Positions 8,379 to 16,596 of a stretch of 64,000 bases of DNA are shown here, piece by piece. How positions within the stretch are numbered: the first letter of the stretch is position 1; every line of letters starts with the position of its first letter. Made by a program: the position numbers and the translations under genes. The notes under the pieces are model-generated. The model saw only the letters and a list, made by a program, of their open reading frames with translations. It did no database searches and was not told the origin of the DNA. The stretch covers positions 62,001 through 126,000 of the forward strand of contig ONJQ01000003.1 in the NCBI GenBank assembly GCA_900318175.1. Direction: 5' to 3'. The DNA comes from an uncultured Bacteroidales bacterium (GTDB lineage: Bacteria; Bacteroidota; Bacteroidia; Bacteroidales; P3).

Positions 8379-8423
8379 ATTTTTTTTTGTTATTTTGCAT
8401 TTTTATTGATATACTTACAATAG

Positions 8424-9608
8424 ATGAAACCGTTACAAAAGAAACTTGCGCGTTACACAGCCCCTCAAGAAGCTAAGGCTAAGGGTATTTATCCTTATTT
8501 CACACCTATTTCGTCTGAACAAGACACCGAGGTTCTTGTCAATGACAAAAAGGTTCTCATGTTTGGATCCAATTCTTACCTCGGTCTCACCAACCATCCC
8601 AAAATCAAGGAGGCTGCCAAAGCAGCTATTGACAAGTATGGTACTGGTTGTGCGGGTTCGCCCTTCCTTAATGGTACGCTCGACATCCACATCCAGCTCC
8701 AGGACGAACTGGCAGAGTTTTTAGGCAAAGACGGCGTCATGCTCTTCTCCGCTGGCTTCCAAGCCAACTCTGGTACAATACCTTGTGTCACCGGTCGCAG
8801 CGACTATGTCCTGTTCGACGAACTCGACCACGCCTCTATCATGGAGGGCAAGCAAATCACCTTCGCCACCACCATGAAGTACAAACACAGCAACATGGAA
8901 GACCTTGAGCGTCAGTTGCTGAAATGCCCCATCGAGGCCAGCAAACTCGTTGTCACCGATGGCGTTTTCTCCATGGAGGGCGATGTGGCCCCCATTGACA
9001 AACTTGTAGAGCTTTGCAACAAGTACCAGGCCACACTTATGGTGGACGAGGCTCATGGCCTCGGTGTTTTTGGACGCGAAGGCCGCGGCACCTGCGACCA
9101 TTTCGGCAAGCTCAACGATGTGGAGATCGTCATGGGCACCTTCTCCAAGTCCCTGGCCTCTGTTGGTGGTTTTATTGCTGCCGACAAGGAGACCATCAAC
9201 TACATGAAACACAACGTTCGCCCCTACATCTTCACTGCCTCCATCACTCCTGCCTCCACTGCCTCCGTTCTCGCTGCGCTCCACATCATGCGCACCGAAC
9301 CCGAGCGCAACGCAGCCCTCTGGAACAACACCAACTACGCGATGAAGGCCTTCCGCGACCTCGGCTTCGAGATTGGCCACACGCAAACGCCCATCATCCC
9401 CTTGTATGTCCGCAACGGCGAGAAGACGTTCATCCTCACGCACATGATTTTCGAGGAAGGCATTTTTGTCACCCCCGTCATTCCCCCCGCAGTCCCCTCC
9501 GAGGATACGCTGATTCGTTTCGCACTCATGGCCACTCACACTCATCAGCAAATCGACTTTGCTGTTGAGAAAATCTACAAATGCTTCAAAAAAATGGAAG
9601 TGTTTTAA
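8424..9608 (+). CDS. spt: Serine palmitoyltransferase (sphingolipid synthesis)
   Basis: PLP enzyme of the alpha-oxoamine synthase family that joins serine with a fatty acyl-CoA or acyl-ACP to 3-ketosphinganine; Bacteroidales use it for membrane sphingolipids. The 394-residue protein has FGSNSYLGL, FDELDHASI (stacking His136), VDEAHGLGV (Asp208, His211) and the PLP lysine Lys242 in GTFSKSLASVGG. The family also contains KBL and BioF; the overall N-terminal start and the SPT-like FDELDHASIMEG and SFSK-type segment favour SPT. It lies 15 bases upstream of an acyltransferase-like gene, with an SDR gene converging from the other side, which supports a sphingolipid role. Confidence 0.85.
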   Translation: MKPLQKKLARYTAPQEAKAKGIYPYFTPISSEQDTEVLVNDKKVLMFGSNSYLGLTNHPKIKEAAKAAIDKYGTGCAGSPFLNGTLDIHIQLQDELAEFLGKDGVMLFSAGFQANSGTIPCVTGRSDYVLFDELDHASIMEGKQITFATTMKYKHSNMEDLERQLLKCPIEASKLVVTDGVFSMEGDVAPIDKLVELCNKYQATLMVDEAHGLGVFGREGRGTCDHFGKLNDVEIVMGTFSKSLASVGGFIAADKETINYMKHNVRPYIFTASITPASTASVLAALHIMRTEPERNAALWNNTNYAMKAFRDLGFEIGHTQTPIIPLYVRNGEKTFILTHMIFEEGIFVTPVIPPAVPSEDTLIRFALMATHTHQQIDFAVEKIYKCFKKMEVF

Positions 9609-9622
9609 TAGTACTATTCTCT

Positions 9623-10744
9623 ATGGAATCTATTATTATTAAAGAAGTTAAGAGCCGTTCCGATATACGCGCTTTTATCAAGTTCCCCAATAGGCTCTTC
9701 AAGGATGTGCCTACCTACATTCCTCCTCTGATGAGCGATGAAATGAGTTTGCTCACCGAGAAGAACCCTTCTCTGGATCATTGCGACCTCAAAACCTGGC
9801 TCGCCTATCGCGGCAAGGAGATTGTTGGCCGCGTGGCTGGAATCATAAACTACTCTGTCAATGAGCGGTGGAACAAAAAGGCAGTCCGTTTCGGATGGTT
9901 TGACTTCATTGAGGATTACGATGTCTTCACCAAGCTCCTCGACACCGTCGTGGCTTGGGGTAAAGAGAAGGGAATGACCGAGATAGAAGGTCCTTTCGGC
10001 TTTACCGACATGGACAAAGAATGCTGGGTGATTGAAGGTTTCGACCAGCGCCAAAACATCAGCACCCTCTACAATCCCAAGTATTACATAGATTTCATTG
10101 AACGTGCTGGCTACGAAATTCCCTGCCAGTGGGCTCAGTATCAGATTTATGCTTCGCAACCCATTCCCGATAAGGTGGCCCGCATCAACGAGCTCATCAT
10201 GAAGAAGTATAACCTGCGACTCCTCAAATTTAAGTCCCGCAAGGAGGTCTACCCCTACGCACGCAAATTCTTCTATACCATCAATGCCGCTTTCAAGGAC
10301 CTCTATGATTTCGTCCCCCTCACCGAGAAGGAAATCAATGTCTACATCAAAGAATATTTCCCCTTTATTAACCTCGACTTCGCTTGTTTTGTGGTAGATA
10401 AGGACGATAATCTGGTAGCCTTCGGCCTCAGCATACCCGACCTCAACGAAGCCTACAAGAAGGCCAATGGCCATCTTTTCCCCTTTGGTTGGTACCACAT
10501 CCTGAAGGCCCTGCGCAAGTTCAAGGACATTGACCTGCTGCTCAACGGTGTCCATCCCGAATGGCAGAAGCGTGGCGTCCACTCCATCTACTACGCCTCA
10601 ATGAATACCAATGCCATCAAGTATAACGTCCAGTGGGCGTACTCAAATCCGCAAATCATTGGCAACGAGGCACAACGCATTTGGGACACCACCTATGAGT
10701 CCTCGCCCATGATGAAGCGTGCCATCTTTAAAAAGGCTATCTAA
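9623..10744 (+). CDS. GNAT-like acyltransferase family protein next to SPT
   Basis: A 373-residue cytosolic protein of a widespread GNAT-related family typically annotated only as N-acetyltransferase. Recognisable blocks are FIKFPNRLFKDVPTYIPPL at the start, GRVAGIINYSVNERW, the glycine-rich IEGPFGFTDMDKECWVIEGF, and a C-terminal VHPEWQKRGVHSIYY that resembles the acyl-CoA-binding A motif (Q/R-x-x-G-x-G/V). ATG 9623 is preferred to an in-frame ATG at 9581 that overlaps the end of the SPT gene. Location right after SPT suggests N-acylation of a sphinganine base (ceramide synthesis), but this is inference; the acyl acceptor cannot be read from the sequence. Confidence 0.75.
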   Translation: MESIIIKEVKSRSDIRAFIKFPNRLFKDVPTYIPPLMSDEMSLLTEKNPSLDHCDLKTWLAYRGKEIVGRVAGIINYSVNERWNKKAVRFGWFDFIEDYDVFTKLLDTVVAWGKEKGMTEIEGPFGFTDMDKECWVIEGFDQRQNISTLYNPKYYIDFIERAGYEIPCQWAQYQIYASQPIPDKVARINELIMKKYNLRLLKFKSRKEVYPYARKFFYTINAAFKDLYDFVPLTEKEINVYIKEYFPFINLDFACFVVDKDDNLVAFGLSIPDLNEAYKKANGHLFPFGWYHILKALRKFKDIDLLLNGVHPEWQKRGVHSIYYASMNTNAIKYNVQWAYSNPQIIGNEAQRIWDTTYESSPMMKRAIFKKAI

Positions 10745-10813
10745 AACTCTCCTCCCCCCTACCCTACTCGCTGGGAGTCACACTGATAACTCAGAAAAGT
10801 ATCAATACAAATT

Positions 10814-10845
10814 AACGGGTGATGCTGTAATCAGAATCACCCGTT
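10814..10845. terminator. Hairpin terminator between convergent genes
   Basis: AACGGGTGAT (10814-10823) and its exact complement ATCACCCGTT (10836-10845) form a 10-bp stem with a 12-base loop, followed by a short T-rich run. It lies 70 bases after the acyltransferase stop and can serve that transcript; on the minus strand it lies after the SDR gene. Confidence 0.65.
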
Positions 10846-11065
10846 TATTGTCTGTAAATTAGCAATATATATGGTTGCTCACTATTCCCTTGCTCTTGTT
10901 AGTCCCTTTTTGCCTTGTCTTGTATTCCTTCTGTCGCTCTTCCTTCGCTCCTTGTAGGTCATTTCTCTAACATTTGTTCCTCATTTGTTCCTTTTTCCTT
11001 GGACAAATGATTTTCGAAATGTGGAATGACTGAACAATAAGAAGCGAACCAAGTGTGGACCGAGA
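10846..11065. other. Intergenic spacer with hairpin-forming dispersed repeat
   Basis: No gene is seen. The segment 10952-11010 holds TTGTAGGTCATTT (10952-10964), ATTTCTCTAA (10961-10970) and CATTTGTTCCTCATTT (10971-10986), words that recur in another order at 41957-41986. An imperfect inverted repeat, TCATTTGTTCC (10981-10991) with GGACAAATGA (11001-11010), follows. Confidence 0.5.
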
Positions 11066-11872
11066 TCAAGGTTTGGTCTTGTAGTAACCGACCAAGATGT
11101 CGACGAACCAGTTGCCGGGAATGAACCGTTTGAGGGCCACCGAAAGCCACTGTTCGAAGTTGGCCACCACGTAGCGCAGGCGAGGACGGCGGCACTCCAC
11201 AATTTTCTCTATTTTCTTGGCGAGAACTTCGGGTTTCAGACCCCCATTCTCCTCTTTTTCAATCAGTCCCAACGACCGTTTGAATATTGGGCCGTAGTCC
11301 GGGTCGTCCAATGTGGGTTGCGAATTTTTGCGGCTGGCGGTAAAGTTGGTGGCAAAGTCGCCAGGTTCGACCATCGAAACGGTGATGCCGAAGCCCTTCA
11401 CTTCCGCGCTCAGAGCCTCAGAGAAGCCCTCTATGGCGAATTTGGAGGCAGAGTAGAACCCTTGGTAGGGCAGCCCCATTACGCCGCCTATGGAGCTTAA
11501 ATTGATGATTCTTCCGCTGCGTTGTTTGCGCATGTAGGGCAGCACTGCCTGGCACATGTTGACACAGCCCATGAAGTTCACCCCCATCTGGGTCTGGATT
11601 TCGTCGCGCGTGGCCAATTCCAATGAGCCTCCGATGCCCATCCCAGCATTGTTTATCAGGACATCTATCCGCTGTTCACGGTCGTAGATTTCTTTGACTA
11701 TCTGATTGATACGGTCGTTATCGCGTATGTCGCCCTGCCTGTATTCTATGGCCGCGTGGTTCATCTCCCTGCGGCATATTCCGTAAACTTTGTGGCCTTT
11801 CTGCGCAAGTCTTTCGGCCACAGCCTTGCCAAATCCCGACGAGGCTCCGGTGATGATGATTACTTTCTCCAT
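11066..11872 (-). CDS. Short-chain dehydrogenase/reductase (SDR)
   Basis: A 268-residue classical SDR using NAD(P)H. The nucleotide motif TGASSGFG is at residues 8-15, NNAGMG follows near 80, the catalytic Ser is in INLSSIGG, and the YxxxK pair is in FYSASKFA. The Arg in YGICRREMN after the second strand favours NADPH. Start at ATG 11872: a -7 element at 11891-11898 rules out the upstream in-frame start. It converges on the SPT and acyltransferase genes. A role as 3-ketosphinganine reductase is plausible from this neighbourhood, but SDRs are too diverse to assign a substrate. Confidence 0.82.
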   Translation of the reverse strand: MEKVIIITGASSGFGKAVAERLAQKGHKVYGICRREMNHAAIEYRQGDIRDNDRINQIVKEIYDREQRIDVLINNAGMGIGGSLELATRDEIQTQMGVNFMGCVNMCQAVLPYMRKQRSGRIINLSSIGGVMGLPYQGFYSASKFAIEGFSEALSAEVKGFGITVSMVEPGDFATNFTASRKNSQPTLDDPDYGPIFKRSLGLIEKEENGGLKPEVLAKKIEKIVECRRPRLRYVVANFEQWLSVALKRFIPGNWFVDILVGYYKTKP

Positions 11873-11890
11873 GTTGTTTGTTTTGCTGTG

Positions 11891-11898
11891 CAAAGGTA
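11891..11898 (-). promoter_or_regulatory. Promoter -7 element of the SDR gene
   Basis: Reads TACCTTTG on the minus strand, matching TAnnTTTG. It lies 18 bases before the ATG at 11872, giving a very short leader. Confidence 0.65.
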
Positions 11899-11938
11899 CG
11901 ATTTTTTATTGAATTGATGATATACTAATTATTTTTTG

Positions 11939-11946
11939 TATCTTTG
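11939..11946 (+). promoter_or_regulatory. Promoter -7 element of the DUF4175-like gene
   Basis: TATCTTTG, 17 bases before the GTG start at 11964. Back to back with the minus-strand promoter at 11891-11898. Confidence 0.65.
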
Positions 11947-11963
11947 CAAGTTAATTTTGTTAC

Positions 11964-14900
11964 GTGAAAAGCTCAGGAACAATACTCGACAACCTCAACC
12001 GATTCATCCGTAAGTACTATAAAAACAGGATGATAAAAGGAATACTATATTCCTTGGCTCTACTCTTGTCACTATTTTTGATTGTAGCGCTGCTGGAGAA
12101 TTTCGGATATTTTGGCAGTGTGGTGCGTGCCATTCTTTTTTGGTTTTATTTGCTCTCCGCCATCGCAATTGTCGGCTACTATGTGGTGGTTCCCCTCACC
12201 AAAATGTTCCGTTTGGGGAAAGTCATCTCCTACGACGAGGCTGCAAGGATTGTGGGTAACCACTTCCCTGAAATAAAAGATAAACTCCTCAATCTGCTTC
12301 AGTTACAGAGACAATCCCAAACCACTGACGACAGTCTACTGGCTTCAGCTATTGAGCAAAAAACGGCTCAACTCAGTCCTCTCCCTTTCCATCAAGCGGT
12401 CGACCTGAAATCGAACCGGAAATATATCAAGTATGCACTGATTCCTCTGCTGGTCATTGTGGTTTTGTTGCTGGTATCCCCTACCCTGATCACTTCCCCT
12501 TCACACCGAATAACCCATTATAATACTTATTTTGAACGCCCTGCACCCTTCTCCTTTGTAGTGGACAACTCTACCCTTGAGGCTGTGCAATATGAAGATT
12601 TTGAGTTGAATGTGAGCGTTGTGGGCGATGCAGTACCGGCTGAGGCCTTCATTAATATCGATGGCAACCTGTTCAAGATGCGGCAGGTTGACAGGACGCA
12701 TTTTAGTTACCTCTTCAAGGCTGTGCATCGTTCGTGCAAGTTCTACCTACAAGGAGCAGAGGTCCGTTCCACGGATTATGAATTGATAGTCAATCCTAAA
12801 CCCTCAGTCGTTGATTTCCAAGCGATTCTCTCCTACCCCGCTTACACTCAAAAAGCTTCGGAGACGCTTACAAACGAGGGCGACATGGTTGTGCCTGACG
12901 GGACTTACGTCAAATGGATTTTCAATACGCAACACGTTGACACATTATACTTTGTGGCAGACGAGATGGTAAAAGCTGTTGTGCCGGATGCTAACGGACG
13001 TGCATCTTTGACGCTCAGGGCTTTGCACTCGTTTGACTACTGTTTCTTCGGAACAAATGAGCAAGTCTCACTATCAGATTCTTTAAAGTTCTCGGTATCC
13101 ACAATCAGTGATGTACCCCCCATCATTTCGGTGGTTGAATTGCGCGATTCAACCCATTTCGACCGTCTGTTTTTCCAAGGACGTGTAAAAGATGATTATG
13201 GTTTTAGCCGATTGGAATTCAAGACATTGAAGACAAATGTGTCCGACACTTCGGTGAAATCATCGACATCTGTTGAGATTGGATTGACCAAAGAGTCGGT
13301 TCAGGAGTTCTACTATTCAACAGATTTGTCGGAGATTGAGTTGCTTCCTGGAGACAGGCTTGTGTACTATTTCGAGGTCTGGGATAACGATGGAATACAT
13401 GGTCCCAAGTCAGCCACATCGCAGCGTTTCGAAGTTGAGATACCCACTGAAAAAGAGCTGGATAAGATTCTGGACCGCAACTCGACTGAGGCACAGCAAC
13501 AGGTGCAAAAATCAATATCGGAACTCAAAAAGATGCAGGAGGACATCAATGAGTTGATGCGTAAACTTGTTGACAAGAAGGAGTTGGATTGGCAGGACAA
13601 AAAGGAGTTCCAAGAACTGGCCAAAAAGCATGAGGAGATAAAGCAGATGATGCAGCAGATGCAGAATCAACTGCGTGAAAATAAGCAGCTTGAACAAAAG
13701 TATAAAGACCAGAGTGAGAGGCTGATGGAGAAGCAGAAGGAGCTGGATAAACTGATGAATGAGGTGCTGAATGATGAGATGAAGGAGATGATGCAGGAGA
13801 TCGAAAAGTTGATGCAGGAGATGGACAAGAAGAAGGTTCAGGAGGAGTTGGAAAAGATAAAAATGGATAACGAAGACCTTGAAAAACAACTGGATCAGAA
13901 CATCGAACTGATGAAACGCCTGGAGTTGGAAAAGAATGTGGAAGATGCTGTCCGGAAGGCTGAAAACCTGGCTGAAAAACAGAGACAGTTAGCAGAGAAG
14001 TCGGAACAAGCAAAGAGCAAGGAGGAACGCGAGAAAGCCCTGAATGAACAGAGGGAACTTTCTAACCAATTCGAACAGTTGAAACAAGAGATTGATAAGA
14101 TTCAATCCGACTATAAAAAGCTTGATGAAAGCCTTGATTTCAAGGTTGACAAGGAACAACTGAAAAAGATTGACAACAATCAGCAAGGCGCTGAGGATAA
14201 GTTGAATAAAGGTAAGAATAAGGATGCCTCTAAACAGCAAAAGGAGGCCGCTGAACAGTTGGACGAACTGTCAGAACAGTTGGCAGCGTCGGCTCAGGAC
14301 ATAGAGCAACAGGACTTGGCTGAGGATGCCGAGGCTATTAGGAAGTTGTTGAAGAATCTCGTGCGCCTGTCGTTCAATCAGGAGTCATTGATAGACCAAA
14401 TTAAATCCATTTATATTCAAGACCCTAAGTATCAATCAATCATTGTTTCACAGAACAAAATCAAGGATGATTTCAGAGGCGTGGAGGACTCCCTCAGGGC
14501 TGTTGCAAAGAGACAGGTGGCTGTGGCAAGAGTTCTGAATAAGAATATTAGTGATGTCAATAACAATATTGCTCGCTCTCTATCCGGATTGTTGCAAATG
14601 AATCAGACGTTCTATGGTAACTATAAGAACTCACAATCCGCACAGTCAATGCAATACGCAATGACGTCATTCAACAATCTTGCCCTTGTGATGGCAGAAT
14701 CGCTGGACCAGTTGCAGAACCAGATGCGCCAAAATATGCAAAAGAAAAACAATGGCAGTTGCAAGAATCAAGGTATGAAGATGAAGGGGAACTGCAGCAA
14801 ACCGGGCAAGGGAAAGCCTTCTGCCAAGTCGATGAAGGAATTGCAACAGGAGTTGAACCGACAGATGGAAGCTTTGAAGAAACAGCTTGATAAACAAGGC

Positions 14901-15383
14901 AAAGATAAGAATGGCGGACGTAAAAAGATTGGCGACAAGGGTAACAGGCAGATGAGCGAGGAGTTTGCAAAAATGGCTGCCCAACAGGAGATGATACGCC
15001 GCATGATGCAGGAGTATGGGCAGGAACTGAAGCAAGGGAATGCCGGGGATGCCAAGTTGATGAGGGAGATTGACAAACTGACGAAGCAGATGGAACAGAC
15101 GGAGACGGATTTGGTGAATCGCATTATCAATCAGCAAACTATAAACCGTCAGCAACAGATTTTGACCCGTTTGCTTGAACATGAGAAGGCTGAAATGCAA
15201 AGGGAGAAAGAGGAGCGACGCGAAAGCCGCGAGGGTAAGGAGATGCCTCATCAGCCTTCACCAAGCGACATGGAACAGTTTAAGAAGTTGCAAAAGACTA
15301 ATAGCGACCTGTTTCGCACTGTGCCCCCTACCCTTTCGCCATACTATCGGGCTAAGGTTCAAGATTACTTCTATAGTTTTTGA
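11964..15383 (+). CDS. Giant DUF4175-like membrane protein with long coiled coil
   Basis: A 1139-residue Bacteroidota protein resembling DUF4175 members. Two hydrophobic segments lie at about 23-45 and 50-75, a third at about 153-170, so the N-terminus is membrane anchored. A beta-rich, probably periplasmic part (175-495) follows. From about 495 to 1130 the sequence is almost continuous coiled coil, very rich in Glu, Lys, Gln and Met (for example MQEIEKLMQEMDKKKVQEEL). The start is GTG at 11964, directly downstream of a TATCTTTG promoter. Function is unknown. The coding strand here is purine-rich, unlike the C-rich genes nearby. It is followed by a small conserved gene, ybeY and mnmG. Confidence 0.8.
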   Translation: MKSSGTILDNLNRFIRKYYKNRMIKGILYSLALLLSLFLIVALLENFGYFGSVVRAILFWFYLLSAIAIVGYYVVVPLTKMFRLGKVISYDEAARIVGNHFPEIKDKLLNLLQLQRQSQTTDDSLLASAIEQKTAQLSPLPFHQAVDLKSNRKYIKYALIPLLVIVVLLLVSPTLITSPSHRITHYNTYFERPAPFSFVVDNSTLEAVQYEDFELNVSVVGDAVPAEAFINIDGNLFKMRQVDRTHFSYLFKAVHRSCKFYLQGAEVRSTDYELIVNPKPSVVDFQAILSYPAYTQKASETLTNEGDMVVPDGTYVKWIFNTQHVDTLYFVADEMVKAVVPDANGRASLTLRALHSFDYCFFGTNEQVSLSDSLKFSVSTISDVPPIISVVELRDSTHFDRLFFQGRVKDDYGFSRLEFKTLKTNVSDTSVKSSTSVEIGLTKESVQEFYYSTDLSEIELLPGDRLVYYFEVWDNDGIHGPKSATSQRFEVEIPTEKELDKILDRNSTEAQQQVQKSISELKKMQEDINELMRKLVDKKELDWQDKKEFQELAKKHEEIKQMMQQMQNQLRENKQLEQKYKDQSERLMEKQKELDKLMNEVLNDEMKEMMQEIEKLMQEMDKKKVQEELEKIKMDNEDLEKQLDQNIELMKRLELEKNVEDAVRKAENLAEKQRQLAEKSEQAKSKEEREKALNEQRELSNQFEQLKQEIDKIQSDYKKLDESLDFKVDKEQLKKIDNNQQGAEDKLNKGKNKDASKQQKEAAEQLDELSEQLAASAQDIEQQDLAEDAEAIRKLLKNLVRLSFNQESLIDQIKSIYIQDPKYQSIIVSQNKIKDDFRGVEDSLRAVAKRQVAVARVLNKNISDVNNNIARSLSGLLQMNQTFYGNYKNSQSAQSMQYAMTSFNNLALVMAESLDQLQNQMRQNMQKKNNGSCKNQGMKMKGNCSKPGKGKPSAKSMKELQQELNRQMEALKKQLDKQGKDKNGGRKKIGDKGNRQMSEEFAKMAAQQEMIRRMMQEYGQELKQGNAGDAKLMREIDKLTKQMEQTETDLVNRIINQQTINRQQQILTRLLEHEKAEMQREKEERRESREGKEMPHQPSPSDMEQFKKLQKTNSDLFRTVPPTLSPYYRAKVQDYFYSF

Positions 15384-15405
15384 TAGATATTTAGAAAAAT
15401 TATCG

Positions 15406-15413
15406 TATCTTTG
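15406..15413 (+). promoter_or_regulatory. Promoter -7 element of the 15437 gene
   Basis: TATCTTTG, 23 bases before the ATG at 15437, matching TAnnTTTG. Confidence 0.6.
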
Positions 15414-15436
15414 TAGAGGAATAATATTTGATCGTT

Positions 15437-15889
15437 ATGATAGAAAAGACTGTAATTCAGAATGATAGTTCTGCTATCCGCTCGGTTGAGGATTACATTG
15501 CCGCAGTATGCTACGAGAATCATCTCGATAATTACCATGCTACGATTGCAGTGCCTGTTCTCGGCGTTGTGCAGGCCATGATTGGCGATTATTCCGCCGA
15601 CATGGGTTCAATAGTGCTGCAAAGTGACTATTGCCGCGAGGGGGTCTTTTTTAACATAACCAGTAGTGCTGATTGTTTCCACCGTGAGGACCAAGGAATC
15701 GAGGCCTCCCCTACCCCGCTTTCCGACTCCCTGTCGTTGGCGGGTATGTTGGCTGACGAAATGAGGGTGCTTGATGATGGGAGAACACTTCAGTTGATTT
15801 TTCACCTGAGAGGGATTGCAGCAAGGGAGACGGAAAGAAGAAAGTGCGTGTTGGAGAAGTTCTACGCTAAAGTTCTCGTCGAGGCTTGA
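15437..15889 (+). CDS. Small protein, possibly RsbW-like ATPase-fold
   Basis: A 150-residue cytosolic protein without signal peptide. The layout (an N-terminal VEDYIAAVCYENHLDNYHATI helix with acidic and amide residues, then a strand-rich middle and a final LQLIFHLRGI strand) is reminiscent of small HATPase-type anti-sigma proteins found in front of ybeY in Bacteroidota, but the ATP-binding G boxes are weak. ATG 15437 is used, 23 bases after a good -7 element; an in-frame ATC-preceding start at 15428 lies too close to the promoter. Function is not established. The cysteine pair near the middle (SDYCREG, ADCFHRE) is of unknown meaning. Confidence 0.6.
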   Translation: MIEKTVIQNDSSAIRSVEDYIAAVCYENHLDNYHATIAVPVLGVVQAMIGDYSADMGSIVLQSDYCREGVFFNITSSADCFHREDQGIEASPTPLSDSLSLAGMLADEMRVLDDGRTLQLIFHLRGIAARETERRKCVLEKFYAKVLVEA

Positions 15890-16104
15890 AAATGTCCTTT
15901 CATAACTTCACGAGGTTTTTGCTTGCAAGTCGGTTCATCCAATGGCGCTAAAAGACGTCAAGGAAAATGAGCAATAATAAGGTGAAATATGATGTAAAGA
16001 GTTGATTTCCCAATTAGTATGGCGTTATTTCTTAAAACGAGTTTTGTGTGCTAAAAAATCATTCTCTGGTTTTTATTGTTATTGATTAATACTTTTTTGA
16101 TACA

Positions 16105-16530
16105 ATGGCTATATCTTTCTCAACACAGGATGTCGAATTCACTTTGGATGATGAACAAAAGGTAAAAAAGTGGATTACGACCATCGTCAATGCGCACAGC
16201 ATGACGATAGGCGTTATATCTTATCTTTTTTGTAGTGACGAGGTCGAGCTGGATGCGAATCGTACCTTTTTGAATCATGATACCTATACGGACATCATCA
16301 CCTTTGATTATGTTGAAGGGAGTGTTGTGTCCGGTGACATAATGATTAGTGTTGACAGGGTGCGTGAAAATGCTTCCATTTTCAATGTCCCCTTTGAAAA
16401 CGAATTGAACCGTGTGATTATCCATGGAATCCTGCATCTGTTGGGACAGAAGGACAAATCGGAGGAGGATGCAGCACAGATGCGGAAACGTGAAGAAGAT
16501 GCATTACAATTGTGGAAAACAATGGATTAG
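16105..16530 (+). CDS. ybeY: Endoribonuclease YbeY
   Basis: Metal-dependent RNase for 16S rRNA 3'-end maturation and ribosome quality control. The 141-residue protein has TDIITFDY and GDIMISVDRV, and the metal motif HGILHLLGQKDKSEED near residue 110. Two histidines of the usual HGxLHLxGxDH are present; the third is replaced (GQKD), with Asp a possible ligand, as is seen in relatives from this phylum. It sits 66 bases before mnmG, a common neighbourhood. Confidence 0.92.
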   Translation: MAISFSTQDVEFTLDDEQKVKKWITTIVNAHSMTIGVISYLFCSDEVELDANRTFLNHDTYTDIITFDYVEGSVVSGDIMISVDRVRENASIFNVPFENELNRVIIHGILHLLGQKDKSEEDAAQMRKREEDALQLWKTMD

Positions 16531-16596
16531 TGGTTCCGTTCCTCGCGAAACATATAGTACTCCCCTACCCTATTTGATACTATTCTGCTGTATAAT

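Noticed and set aside
8721..9551. Long minus-strand open frame inside the serine palmitoyltransferase gene
   Set aside because: Antisense shadow; low-complexity Gly/Val/Glu composition and no family likeness.
13460..15180. Low-complexity repeats in the giant protein gene
   Set aside because: They reflect the Glu/Lys/Gln/Met coiled coil, not a DNA repeat or CRISPR array.
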